24,351 nt of DNA from NCBI GenBank assembly GCA_023663505.1, contig JAMPHH010000052.1, forward strand, positions 1 to 24,351, written 5' to 3'. This DNA is from Muribaculum sp. (lineage in GTDB: Bacteria; Bacillota; Clostridia; Lachnospirales; Lachnospiraceae). The position numbers and the translations under genes were made by a program. Positions 14,227 to 22,105 of the stretch are shown here, piece by piece; the first letter of the stretch is position 1; each line of letters begins with the position of its first letter. The notes under the pieces were generated by a model. The model was not told the origin of the DNA. It made no database searches and worked only from the letters and a program-made list of their open reading frames with translations.

Positions 14227-15346
14227 CAAAAGATATGGCTTTACCACAGGAAGCTGCGCGGCGGCAGCGGCAAAGGCGGCAGCGTATATGCTTCTGATCG
14301 GGAATAAAAAGGATAAGATTACGATTATCACGCCCAAGGGGATTCCTTTTCACGCGGAGCTTCTGGACATTCATATCGGAGAGCGCGAGACCTCATGCGC
14401 GGTGCGAAAGGACGGCGGAGACGACCCTGACGTGACAACGGGGGCTTTGGTGTATGCGAAGGTATCCGTAAAGGAGCTGTGGAAGGATAAGGCTCAGGGC
14501 TGCCAAATCGAGATTGACGGCAGAGAGGGGATCGGCAGGGTGACGAAGCCGGGGCTTGACCAGCCTGTGGGGAATGCGGCAATCAACCATGTGCCGAGGG
14601 AAATGATAGAAAAGGAGCTTAGAGAGGTCTGCGGACTGGCTGATTTTCATGGCGTGTTATCCGTGGAGCTGTCCATTCCCGGGGGAGAGGAGCTTGCAAA
14701 GAAAACCTTTAATCCCAGACTGGGGATTGAGGGAGGGCTGTCCGTGCTTGGCACGACAGGAATCGTGGAGCCTATGAGCGAGCAGGCGTTGTTGGACACG
14801 ATCATGGTGGAGCTAAGGCAGCATCGGGCGATGGGGGAAGAAAGCATTGCGGTGTCGCCGGGAAATTACGGGCAGGAATATATGAAACGGACATACGGAT
14901 TTGAGCTTGACCGAAGCATAAAGTGTGGCAATTATATCGGGGATACCATAGATATGGCTGTGGAATGCGGATTTCAGCAAATGCTTTTGACAGGACATAT
15001 CGGAAAGCTTGTCAAATTATCAGGGGGCATCATGAATACCCATTCCAAGCTTGGGGACTGTCGAATGGAATTGATGGCGGCAGCAGCGCTTCGCGCGGGA
15101 GTGGAGGCGGGAGAGGCGCTCAAGATTTTAAGCTGCGTATCCACGGAGGAGGCACTGGCTGTATTAAAGCAGACAGAGGAGCTTCAGGCTGTTATGGGGG
15201 AGCTTATGGACAGGATACTTTTCTATCTGTCTATAAGGGCGGCGGGAAAGCTGCGGATAGAGTGTATGATGTACTCCAATGAATACGGAGGGCTTGCAGT
15301 GAGCGACGGAGCGGAGGAGCTGCTTAGACAAATCGCGTCGGGATAA
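14207..15346 (+). CDS. cbiD: Cobalt-precorrin-5B C1-methyltransferase CbiD
   Basis: 379 residues. It methylates C1 of cobalt-precorrin-5B using S-adenosylmethionine in the anaerobic pathway. The N-terminal signature GFTTGSCAAAAAKAA is at 11-25. Others are DGGDDPDVTTGALVYA, FNPRLGIEGGLSVLGTTGIV, and a C-terminal GHIGKLVKLSGGIMNTHSK. The start at ATG 14207 lies within cbiC and has a poor ribosome site. A GTG at 14219 is an alternative, so translation may depend on coupling to cbiC. CbiD has no aerobic counterpart of the same fold, which marks this as the oxygen-independent route. Confidence 0.95.
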   Translation: MAAGVNNKRYGFTTGSCAAAAAKAAAYMLLIGNKKDKITIITPKGIPFHAELLDIHIGERETSCAVRKDGGDDPDVTTGALVYAKVSVKELWKDKAQGCQIEIDGREGIGRVTKPGLDQPVGNAAINHVPREMIEKELREVCGLADFHGVLSVELSIPGGEELAKKTFNPRLGIEGGLSVLGTTGIVEPMSEQALLDTIMVELRQHRAMGEESIAVSPGNYGQEYMKRTYGFELDRSIKCGNYIGDTIDMAVECGFQQMLLTGHIGKLVKLSGGIMNTHSKLGDCRMELMAAAALRAGVEAGEALKILSCVSTEEALAVLKQTEELQAVMGELMDRILFYLSIRAAGKLRIECMMYSNEYGGLAVSDGAEELLRQIASG

Positions 15347-15400
15347 TCGTGATAGAATTGTTTTAGGGGTATTTGACTATACAGATAGGAGGCAGGGCGT

Positions 15401-16159
15401 ATGATTCATTTTGTGGGAGCGGGCCCGGGGGCGCCCGACCTGATCACGGTACGGGGGCTGCGGCTGCTTGAGCAGGCAGACGTGGTAATTTATGCGGGTT
15501 CCTTGGTCAATCCCGAGCTGTTAAAATATACCAAGGCGGACTGTGAAATACATAATAGCGCGACCATGACCTTGGAGGAGGTTCTATTGGTCATGGAGAA
15601 GGCGGAGCAATCGGGAAAGACAACCATGCGGCTGCATACAGGAGAGCCCAGTATCTATGGGGCGATACGGGAGCAGATGGACGCGCTGCAACGCCGCGGA
15701 ATACCCTTTGACAGTTGTCCGGGGGTGAGTGCCTGCTTTGGGGCTGCGGCGTCCTTAAACTTGGAATATACGCTTCCGGGCATCGCACAGTCATTGATCA
15801 TCACGCGCATGGAGGGCAAAACAGAGGTGCCGCCCGCTGAAAGCATTGAGAGCCTTGCCGCTCATCAAACCTCCATGGCAATCTATCTCAGCGCGGGAAT
15901 GCTTGAGGAGCTGTCAAGGCGGCTGATTGCAGGAGGATATGCCGAGAACACGCCCGCGGCAATCGTGTATAGGGCGACATGGGCGGACGAAAAAATATGT
16001 CTATGCACGCTTTCTGCGCTTGCGGAAACGGCAAAAAGGAATGATATTTCAAAGACGGCGGTGATCTTGGTTGGAGACGTGCTTTCTGTTCAGCAGTATC
16101 AGCGTTCCAAGCTTTATCACCCGAGCTTTGAGACAGAATACAGAAAAAAGAGGGAGTAG
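15401..16159 (+). CDS. cbiF: Cobalt-precorrin-4 C11-methyltransferase CbiF
   Basis: 252 residues. It methylates C11 of cobalt-precorrin-4. It shows the tetrapyrrole-methylase pattern: VGAGPGAPDLIT (5-16), YAGSLVNPELL, LHTGEPSIYGAIREQ (78-92), and CPGVSACFGAAASL. The SLVNPE and TGEPSIYGA variants are those of CbiF/CobM. AGGAGG lies 10 nt upstream of the ATG. The 54-bp gap before it has no evident promoter. CbiG follows 3 nt after the stop. Confidence 0.95.
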   Translation: MIHFVGAGPGAPDLITVRGLRLLEQADVVIYAGSLVNPELLKYTKADCEIHNSATMTLEEVLLVMEKAEQSGKTTMRLHTGEPSIYGAIREQMDALQRRGIPFDSCPGVSACFGAAASLNLEYTLPGIAQSLIITRMEGKTEVPPAESIESLAAHQTSMAIYLSAGMLEELSRRLIAGGYAENTPAAIVYRATWADEKICLCTLSALAETAKRNDISKTAVILVGDVLSVQQYQRSKLYHPSFETEYRKKRE

Positions 16160-16162
16160 ACA

Positions 16163-17179
16163 ATGATAATTCGCATTATCTCCTTTACCGCGCAGGGCGG
16201 GAAAACGGCGGAGCAAATCCGCGAGAGCATGCCCGAGCATGAAACGCTGACAGTGCAAAGACCTGAGGAGGGCGTTGGCGAGTGGGTGAAGGAACAGCTT
16301 GAGCATCACCGCACGCTGATTTTTGTCGGGGCATGCGGTATCGCGGTTCGCCTCATAGCGCCGTATATCAGGGATAAGCTCTCCGACCCGCCCGTGCTTG
16401 TGGTGGACGAGCTGGCGCAGTTCGTGATTCCCATTCTGTCGGGGCATATGGGCGGGGCGAATGATCTGGCGATCGAGCTTGCAGGGCGACTGGGGGCGAC
16501 TCCCGTGATTACCACGGCGACGGATTTACAGGGCTGCTTTGCGGTAGATTTATTCGCAAAGAAAAACGGACTTACGATTGTGAACAAGGAGGGAATCGCA
16601 CAGGTCTCCTCAAAGAGCTTGCGGGGCGAGCAGATCACGGTTGCCGTGGCGGAGGGGATAGAGGTATCCTGTGCGCCGGAATGGATAGAGCTTGTGCCAT
16701 ATCCGCCAAAGGGCAGGGCAGATGTCCTTATCGCCCTTGACATACAGGAGAATCAAGAGAATGCGATTTTGTATTTGAAACCGAGGCGGCTCGTGTTGGG
16801 AATCGGCTGCCGCAAAGATAAGCCACTAGAGGAGCTGGAGGCTTTTATTGGGAGCAATCTGGCTAAGCTTGGGCTTGAATGGTCTGATGTGGCGGTGATA
16901 GCCTCTATTGACAGAAAAAGGGAGGAGGCGGGAATCGTGGAATTGGCGGAGCGGTATAGAATCCCTTTTGTGGTTTTCTCGGAGGAAGAGCTGCGCAGAG
17001 TGGAGGGGAGCTTCGCGCATTCGGAGTTTGTGGAGCAGACGGTAGGGGTGGACAATGTGTGCGAGCGGGCAGCCATGGCAGCCTGCGGTGGGGAGGGAAG
17101 ATTGCTTCTCTCCAAGCAAAAGGAGAATGGAATGACGATGGCGATAGCGGAAAAGAAGGTGCGGCTTATATGGGAATGA
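16163..17179 (+). CDS. cbiG: Cobalt-precorrin-5A hydrolase CbiG
   Basis: 338 residues. It opens the delta-lactone of cobalt-precorrin-5A and releases the two-carbon fragment as acetaldehyde, the ring-contraction step. The N-terminal domain holds FVGACGIAVRLIAP (54-67) and DELAQFVIPILSGHMGGANDLA (seen from 83). The C-terminal domain starts at about 208 with RRLVLGIGCRKDKP, and includes VGVDNVCERAAM near the end. It is a stand-alone protein here, whereas some bacteria fuse it to another cbi gene. Its last 10 nt overlap the cbiH start. Confidence 0.95.
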   Translation: MIIRIISFTAQGGKTAEQIRESMPEHETLTVQRPEEGVGEWVKEQLEHHRTLIFVGACGIAVRLIAPYIRDKLSDPPVLVVDELAQFVIPILSGHMGGANDLAIELAGRLGATPVITTATDLQGCFAVDLFAKKNGLTIVNKEGIAQVSSKSLRGEQITVAVAEGIEVSCAPEWIELVPYPPKGRADVLIALDIQENQENAILYLKPRRLVLGIGCRKDKPLEELEAFIGSNLAKLGLEWSDVAVIASIDRKREEAGIVELAERYRIPFVVFSEEELRRVEGSFAHSEFVEQTVGVDNVCERAAMAACGGEGRLLLSKQKENGMTMAIAEKKVRLIWE

Positions 17180-17904
17180 ATGTGATTTATATTGTCGGTA
17201 TCGGTCCGGGAAGCATGGAAATGATGACAGGGCAGGCGATGCGCGTTTTGGAGGAAAGTGACGTTATCATAGGGTATTCGGTATATCTGGAGCTTTTGAG
17301 AGAGTGCTTTGGAGAAAGGGAGATGCTCTCAACACCTATGAGACAGGAGGTGGAGCGCTGCCGCATGGCATACGAGAAAGCCATGCAGGGGAGAAGGGTG
17401 GCTGTGGTGTGCAGCGGAGACGCGGGGATTTACGGGCTCGTATCGCTGATGTATGAGCTGTTGCCGGAATATCAGGGAGTCCGTTTGTCCGTGATTCCCG
17501 GGATTACGGCGGCAAGCAGCGGCGCAGCCTGTCTTGGCGCGCCGATAGGGAATGATTTCTGTGTGATCAGCTTAAGCGACCAGCTCACGCCGTGGGAGCA
17601 GATAGAAAAGCGTCTTCGCGCGGCTGTCAGCGCGGATTTTTGTATTGTACTGTATAATCCCGCGAGCAGGAAGCGGACGGAGCATCTGAAAAGGGCTTGC
17701 GATATTTTACTGGAAACGGCAGAGGGTGAAAGACCCTGCGGGTATGTGGAGAATATCGGCAGGAGCGGAACCGAGATCGTAGTCTGCCCGTTGAGGGAGC
17801 TGCGTGAGGCTCCCGTGAATATGTTTACCACTGTTTTTATCGGCAATTCACAGTCCGTTGTGATAGACGGCAGGTTGGTTACAAAAAGGGGATATCGCAT
17901 ATGA
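17170..17904 (+). CDS. cbiH: Cobalt-precorrin-3B C17-methyltransferase CbiH
   Basis: 244 residues from ATG 17170, with AGAAGGTG 8 nt upstream. ATG 17176 is a possible second choice. Starts further upstream lie inside cbiG and add no conserved sequence. It methylates C17 and contracts the ring, forming the lactone opened by CbiG. Tetrapyrrole-methylase motifs are VGIGPGSMEMMT (9-20), VVCSGDAGIYGL, and VIPGITAASSGAACLGAPIGNDFCVISLSD (the GAPIGNDF piece is typical of CbiH/CobJ), with LYNPASRKR later. It overlaps the next gene by 4 nt. Confidence 0.95.
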   Translation: MGMNVIYIVGIGPGSMEMMTGQAMRVLEESDVIIGYSVYLELLRECFGEREMLSTPMRQEVERCRMAYEKAMQGRRVAVVCSGDAGIYGLVSLMYELLPEYQGVRLSVIPGITAASSGAACLGAPIGNDFCVISLSDQLTPWEQIEKRLRAAVSADFCIVLYNPASRKRTEHLKRACDILLETAEGERPCGYVENIGRSGTEIVVCPLRELREAPVNMFTTVFIGNSQSVVIDGRLVTKRGYRI

Positions 17905-20030
17905 ATGGACGGATATTGATATTTGCAGGCACAACAGAAGGACGGAGACTGGCGGAGCTGCTAGCGCGATCAGGGCTTCCCGCTTTGGTCTGCGTGGCGA
18001 CGGAATATGGAAAAGAGGTGATGAAGCCGCTTTCGGGGGTGGAGCTTCGGCAGGGGAGAATGAACGCTGAGGAAATGCTTGCGCTGATGCAGTCGGAGAA
18101 TTTTCCTGTGGTGGTGGACGCCACACACCCATTTGCGACAGAGGTGTCAGCAAATATCAGGGCTGCCGCGGGGGAGGCAGGGACGAAATATTTGCGCCTG
18201 CAGCGCGCCACCGATGCCCGCAGACAATCACGGGAGGGAACAGGGAATAAAACGTTAGGGGTGGAATATTTTGAAAGCAATGAAGCCTGCGCAGAAGCCC
18301 TTATGCGGACAGACGGAAATGTCCTGTTGACTGTCGGCTCCAAGGAACTGGCGGCTTATTGCTCATGTGAGGGTCTGAGGGAGCGGCTTATCGCACGCGT
18401 GCTTCCAAGCGGGGACAGCATAGCGGTGTGCAGGGAGCAGCGCCTGACGGGGAAGCAGATCATTGCGATGCAGGGACCCTTTTCCGAGGAGCTGAACCGC
18501 GCGTTGATTCGGGAGTACCATATTGCCTGTATGGTCACAAAGGAGAGCGGGACAACGGGAGGATTTGAGGAGAAGGCAGCGGCGGCGCGAAAGGAAGGCT
18601 GTTCTCTTTGGGTCATAGGGAATCCGGAAAAGGAGAAGGGGCTTTCCTTTCGGGAGGTGTGCGCAGAACTGGAGAAGATTACGGGGGTAAGGCTGAAGCC
18701 TTTGAGAGAGCTTGATATTTCACTTATCGGAATAGGCATGGGAGATATGGGAACGCTGACCGTCTCCGCAAGGGAGGAGATAAGCCGCGCGGAGTATTTA
18801 TTTGGGGCGCAGAGGCTTCTTACATGTGTGGAGGACTGGGGGCTTGCGGGACGCGGACAAAGGGCATATCCCTATTATCTCGCGGGGGATATCCTTCCCG
18901 TGTTGGACGGGCTTTGCGATAATGCCGCTTCTGTGGACGATGCGGACAGGGACTTTTCAGTGGCAGTGCTCTTTTCAGGAGACAGCGGATTTTACAGCGG
19001 TGCGGAGAAAATGTATCAGGCGCTCACAAAATGGAAGGAGCGATTCGAGGGAGAGGTTCGGATTCAAATCTATCCGGGGATTTCCTCGGTGTCCTATCTG
19101 GCTTCCAAATGCGGTATGAGCTGGCAGGACGCAAGGATTATGAGCATACATGGCAGAGGGGATAGGGAGACTTGGGAAGCGGAGGTGCTTGCGGCGGTCC
19201 GCTATCACCAAAAGGTGTTTCTACTGGTGTCGGGTGTGGAAGATGTGTGCGCGGTAGGCAGGAGCTTGTCGGGCAAATCCATGGAAGGCTGCAGGATAGT
19301 CGTGGGATTTCAGTTATCCTATCCGGAGGAGCAGGTGACAGAGTGTACCCCGAGACAGTGTATGGAGCTTCAGGAGGACGGCTCTTATATACTTGCGATT
19401 GTGAATGAAGGGTGTGAAACCAGATTCCTCGCGCCAATGCGGTCAGACGGTGAATTTATCCGCAGGAAGGCGCCCATGACCAAGGCGGAGATACGCGCGC
19501 TTGTCATATGCAAGCTTAAGCTGACTGAGAAGGCGGTGGTATACGATATCGGCAGCGGAACGGGCTCCGTGGCGGTAGAGATTGCGGAGCGGTCGGAATT
19601 CATTCGTGTGTTCGCAGTGGAACAAAGGGCGGAGGACGCGAATTTGATACGGAGCAATCGACGATGCTTTGCACTTCCCAATATCACGGTGGTCTCGGGC
19701 AGGGCTCCCGAGGCACTAGAGGGGCTTCCTGCGCCCACGCATGTGTTTATCGGTGGGAGCGGCGGCAATATGGGCAAAATCATAGCCGAGCTGCGTCGGC
19801 GGAATGTGGGGATTCGGGTTGTCATAACGGCGGTAACGATGGAGACGGCTGCCGAGATACAGAAGCTTTTGCGGACTGTCGGAATAGAGAATGCGGAGAC
19901 GATACAGGTTCAGGTCAGCAGAGCGGAGGAGGTCGGGGAATATCACCTTATGAGGGCGGAGAACCCCGTCATAATCTGCAGCTTTGATATGAGAGGGGAT
20001 ATTGATGGGGATATTGGTGAGGGACATTGA
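17901..20030 (+). CDS. CbiJ-CbiE-CbiT fusion (precorrin-6A reductase + C5/C15-methyltransferase)
   Basis: 709 residues with three enzymes in one chain. CbiJ, ~1-265: ILIFAGTTEGRRLAELL, VVDATHPFATEVSANI, LTVGSKEL and ACMVTKESGTTGGFEEK; it reduces cobalt-precorrin-6A. CbiE, ~271-500: LIGIGMGDMGTLT, GAQRLLTC, VLFSGDSGFYSGA (367-379) and IYPGISSVSYLA; it methylates C5. CbiT, ~530-705: APMTKAEIRALVICKL, the SAM-binding DIGSGTGSVAVEIA (from 549), and VFIGGSGGNMGKII; it methylates C15 and decarboxylates the acetate arm. CbiE-CbiT fusions (CobL-like) are common. The CbiJ part joined in front is less usual. There is no frameshift or stop between the parts. The C-terminus ends in RGDIDGDIGEGH, where a repeat tract starts. 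Confidence 0.94.
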   Translation: MNGRILIFAGTTEGRRLAELLARSGLPALVCVATEYGKEVMKPLSGVELRQGRMNAEEMLALMQSENFPVVVDATHPFATEVSANIRAAAGEAGTKYLRLQRATDARRQSREGTGNKTLGVEYFESNEACAEALMRTDGNVLLTVGSKELAAYCSCEGLRERLIARVLPSGDSIAVCREQRLTGKQIIAMQGPFSEELNRALIREYHIACMVTKESGTTGGFEEKAAAARKEGCSLWVIGNPEKEKGLSFREVCAELEKITGVRLKPLRELDISLIGIGMGDMGTLTVSAREEISRAEYLFGAQRLLTCVEDWGLAGRGQRAYPYYLAGDILPVLDGLCDNAASVDDADRDFSVAVLFSGDSGFYSGAEKMYQALTKWKERFEGEVRIQIYPGISSVSYLASKCGMSWQDARIMSIHGRGDRETWEAEVLAAVRYHQKVFLLVSGVEDVCAVGRSLSGKSMEGCRIVVGFQLSYPEEQVTECTPRQCMELQEDGSYILAIVNEGCETRFLAPMRSDGEFIRRKAPMTKAEIRALVICKLKLTEKAVVYDIGSGTGSVAVEIAERSEFIRVFAVEQRAEDANLIRSNRRCFALPNITVVSGRAPEALEGLPAPTHVFIGGSGGNMGKIIAELRRRNVGIRVVITAVTMETAAEIQKLLRTVGIENAETIQVQVSRAEEVGEYHLMRAENPVIICSFDMRGDIDGDIGEGH

Positions 20031-20080
20031 TGAGGGTATTGATGCGGGATACTGATGCGGGATATTGGCGGGGTATTGAG
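19995..20080 (+). repeat. Degenerate 12-14-bp GGGATATTGATG-like repeats
   Basis: About seven imperfect units (GGGGATATTGAT, GGGACATTGATGA, GGGTATTGATGC, GGGATACTGATGC, GGGATATTGGC and similar) run from the last codons of cbiT through the gap before cbiA. They give the repetitive DIDGDIGEGH tail of the fusion protein. They share the GGGATAT core with the 15-bp units beyond 20122, so both tracts may have one origin. Confidence 0.7.
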
Positions 20081-20115
20081 AAGTGATGTTGAGGAGTGAT
20101 ATGAGGAGTGGGAAG

Positions 20116-21810
20116 ATGGGAGATATAAAGCAGAGAGATATAAAACAGGGAGATGGAAGGCAGGGGGATATAAAACAGGGAGATGAAAGGCAGGCAGATA
20201 TAAGGCAGGGAGATGGAAAGTTGGGAGATGGAAGGCAGAGAGATATAAAACAGGGAGATGAAAGGCAGGCAGATATAAAGCAGGGAGATGGAAAGTTGGG
20301 GAGACGCAGGTCGGGGATTATGATTGCCGCCGCGGGGAGCGGGAGCGGCAAGACAACCATTAGCTGTGCATTGCTCTCGGTGCTTAAGCAGAGAGGAATG
20401 GCAGTCGCGGCGTTCAAATGCGGTCCTGATTATATTGACCCGATGTTTCACCGCAGCGTCATTGGGATACCCTCCCATAATCTCGACGGATTCTTTGCGA
20501 ATGAGGAGCTGATGCGACACATTTATCTGACGGGAGGGGCGGAGAATGAGGTCTGTGTGGTAGAGGGCGTTATGGGGCTTTTCGACGGACTTGGCGGCGT
20601 CAGGGAGGAGGGAAGCTCTTACAGGATTGCTTCCGCCTTAAGGCTTCCCGTGATTCTGGTGGTGGACGCCTATGGAATGGGGCGTTCCGTTTTACCGCTG
20701 ATTGCGGGATTTTTACAATATGACAGGGAGAGGCTGATACGAGGGGTGATATTAAACCGTATCACGGAGTCCTTCTATCATGCGATTGCTCCTGTGATTG
20801 AGAAGGAGCTGGGGATTGAGGTGCTTGGCTTCCTGCCGCGCAATCAGGAGCTGGTGATAAACAGCAGACATTTGGGCTTGCAGCTTCCCGATGAGATTGA
20901 GGAGCTGCAAAAAAAGCTCGCGCGCGCATCGGAGCTGTTAAATGATACGGTGGATATTGATAAGCTTCTTGGGCTTGCGTGGGGGGCGGAAAGCGTGGGG
21001 GAGTACGAGAAGTGTGAGGATTATGCGGAGTTCGTGGAATATGGTAAAAACGGGGGCTTTGCGGAATATGGGAGAAATGGAAGCTTTGTGGAATGTGGGA
21101 AGCGCGGGGACTTTGCGAAGCAGGGTATGAGTGAAGATTTTGGACGAGACGGGGAATTTGAGCGTGTCAGGATAGGAATCGCCAGAGATGAAGCGTTTTG
21201 CTTTTATTATGAGGAAAATCTCAGGGTCTTGGAGCTGCTTGGAGCGGAGCTTGTACCTTTTTCGCCCCTGCATGACGCAAGGCTGCCGGAGGGCTTGAGG
21301 GGGCTGATATTGGGCGGCGGATATCCGGAGAATTATGCCAAGGAGCTTGAAGCAAATGAATCCATGAGGCTTTGTATCAGGCAGGCGATAGAAAGGGGAG
21401 TGCCGTCGCTTGCCGAGTGCGGAGGCTTTATGTATCTGCATAATACCCTGCGTGACGAGCATGGAAATGTGTATTCCATGTGCGGTGTGATTGACGGGGA
21501 ATGCTTTTATACGGGGAAGCTGGTGCGGTTCGGGTATGTGGAGCTGACGGAAAAGGAGCCAAGCTTTATGGAGGCGGGAAGTACAATCAAGGGGCATGAG
21601 TTTCATTATTACGATAGCAGCAGTAATGGACGGGCTTGCGATGCGAGGAAGCCCGTGGGCGAGAGGGGGTGGGAGTGTATTCACAGTGGAAGGGAGCATT
21701 TTTGGGGATTTGCACATTTGTATTATCTGTCGAATGTTGGGTTTATTGCTCATTTTGTGGATTTGGCAAGGGGAATGGGTAGGAGGTATTATTATGTCCA
21801 GAATAGATAA
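20116..21810 (+). CDS. cbiA: Cobyrinate a,c-diamide synthase CbiA with repeat insertions
   Basis: 564 residues from ATG 20116, picked because AGGAG lies 7 nt upstream. ATG 20101, ATG 20086 and GTG 20083 are open alternatives. TTG 20296 or ATG 20320 would begin at the conserved core and leave the repeats untranslated. CbiA amidates the a and c side chains of cobyrinic acid with glutamine and ATP. The core has IAAAGSGSGKTT (P-loop, ~72-81), FKCGPDYIDPMFH, HNLDGFF, VVEGVMGLFDG, GVILNRI, LGGGYPENYA and the amidotransferase Cys435 in PSLAECGGFMYL. Two parts are not normal family sequence: twelve 5-residue repeats at the N-terminus (D-I/G/E-K/R-Q/L-G) and a linker of ~9-residue repeats (FVEYGKNGG-like) between ATPase and amidotransferase domains. 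All catalytic motifs are intact, so the enzyme is probably active. Confidence 0.93.
   Translation: MGDIKQRDIKQGDGRQGDIKQGDERQADIRQGDGKLGDGRQRDIKQGDERQADIKQGDGKLGRRRSGIMIAAAGSGSGKTTISCALLSVLKQRGMAVAAFKCGPDYIDPMFHRSVIGIPSHNLDGFFANEELMRHIYLTGGAENEVCVVEGVMGLFDGLGGVREEGSSYRIASALRLPVILVVDAYGMGRSVLPLIAGFLQYDRERLIRGVILNRITESFYHAIAPVIEKELGIEVLGFLPRNQELVINSRHLGLQLPDEIEELQKKLARASELLNDTVDIDKLLGLAWGAESVGEYEKCEDYAEFVEYGKNGGFAEYGRNGSFVECGKRGDFAKQGMSEDFGRDGEFERVRIGIARDEAFCFYYEENLRVLELLGAELVPFSPLHDARLPEGLRGLILGGGYPENYAKELEANESMRLCIRQAIERGVPSLAECGGFMYLHNTLRDEHGNVYSMCGVIDGECFYTGKLVRFGYVELTEKEPSFMEAGSTIKGHEFHYYDSSSNGRACDARKPVGERGWECIHSGREHFWGFAHLYYLSNVGFIAHFVDLARGMGRRYYYVQNR
20122..20301 (+). repeat. Minisatellite of twelve 15-bp units at the cbiA N-terminus
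   Basis: Twelve in-register 15-bp units, consensus GATATAAAACAGGGA with GATGGAAGGCAGGGG and GATGAAAGGCAGGCA variants, encode DIKQG, DGRQG, DERQA and DGKLG pentapeptides. A four-unit block (20167-20226) recurs at 20242-20301 with two differences, a 75-bp higher-order period. Every unit is a multiple of three, so changes in copy number keep the frame. Each AGGGAGAT also resembles a ribosome site. Confidence 0.9.
21028..21162 (+). repeat. 27-bp repeats in the cbiA interdomain linker
   Basis: Five consecutive 27-bp units starting at 21028, 21055, 21082, 21109 and 21136. The first three are close copies (x-F-V/A-E-Y/C-G-K/R-N/R-G); the last two are decayed. They extend the linker between the ATPase and glutamine-amidotransferase domains of CbiA and stay in frame. 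The sequence differs from that of the 15-bp repeats at the other end of the domain. Confidence 0.85.
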
Positions 21811-22012
21811 TGTGTTAAATATGCAGATAACAATTGCAAACTGTATGAAACAGGAATGGAATATTGATTTTAGTAAGGTCAGTGACATTTTAAACAAATA
21901 TGATTTGCTTGCCTATATTGACGCCTGCTATGAGGAATATAATTCTATGGGAATAAAAGGAATTTTGCAGGACTTGAAGTCCTATATTGATGCGATAGAG
22001 GAGGCAGTCTGA
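21794..22012 (+). CDS. DUF3791-like small protein
   Basis: 72 residues from ATG 21794, with a perfect AGGAGG 7 nt upstream. It overlaps the end of cbiA by 17 nt. The sequence (MSRIDNVLNMQITIANCMKQEW... DILNKYDLLAYIDACYEEYNSMG... LQDLKSYIDAIEEAV) is mostly helical and has the pattern of DUF3791 proteins: a hydrophobic first helix, a KYDLLAYIDACYE centre and a short end helix. Members are often beside DUF3990 or other small toxin-like genes in gut Clostridia, but their function is unknown. Overlap with cbiA would let it be translated from the B12 operon message. It is AT-richer than the cob genes, which suggests a different origin. It stands immediately before the right copy of the toxin-antitoxin repeat. 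Confidence 0.65.
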   Translation: MSRIDNVLNMQITIANCMKQEWNIDFSKVSDILNKYDLLAYIDACYEEYNSMGIKGILQDLKSYIDAIEEAV

Positions 22013-22013
22013 T

Positions 22014-22097
22014 ATGAAGGATTTATTTTATGGAACGACTTATGATATCAGTGAATTTTTTGAAGAATTTATTGACAGGAATGTTGATAAGTGCTAG
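22014..22097 (+). CDS. 27-codon ORF, possibly a truncated gene
   Basis: The ORF starts at ATG 22014 behind an AGAGGAGG ribosome site 9 nt upstream, one base after the DUF3791-like stop. It reads MKDLFYGTTYDISEFF followed by EEFIDRNVDKC-stop. Its last ~11 codons lie inside the right repeat copy, and the left copy keeps the same frame (EFIDMNVDKC-stop) without an upstream start. The excellent ribosome site and gene order suggest a real second gene of a DUF3791 pair. The short length and the repeat border suggest it was cut short and fused to the repeat. No family is recognised. Confidence 0.4.
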   Translation: MKDLFYGTTYDISEFFEEFIDRNVDKC

Positions 22098-22100
22098 GAT
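22072..22100 (+). promoter_or_regulatory. Promoter of the right small RNA
   Basis: TTGACA (22072-22077), 17-nt spacer, TAGGAT (22095-22100) with TGC just before the -10. It differs from the left copy only at the first spacer base. The TAG of the -10 is also the stop codon of the 27-codon ORF. Confidence 0.75.
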
Positions 22101-22105
22101 ATCTT

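Noticed and set aside
19716..20520. Long minus-strand frames rich in SPCFISLCLP-type repeats
   Set aside because: They are mirror images of the purine-rich minisatellite, which lacks stops on both strands. There is no ribosome site or domain, and the plus-strand frame continues into the CbiA core.
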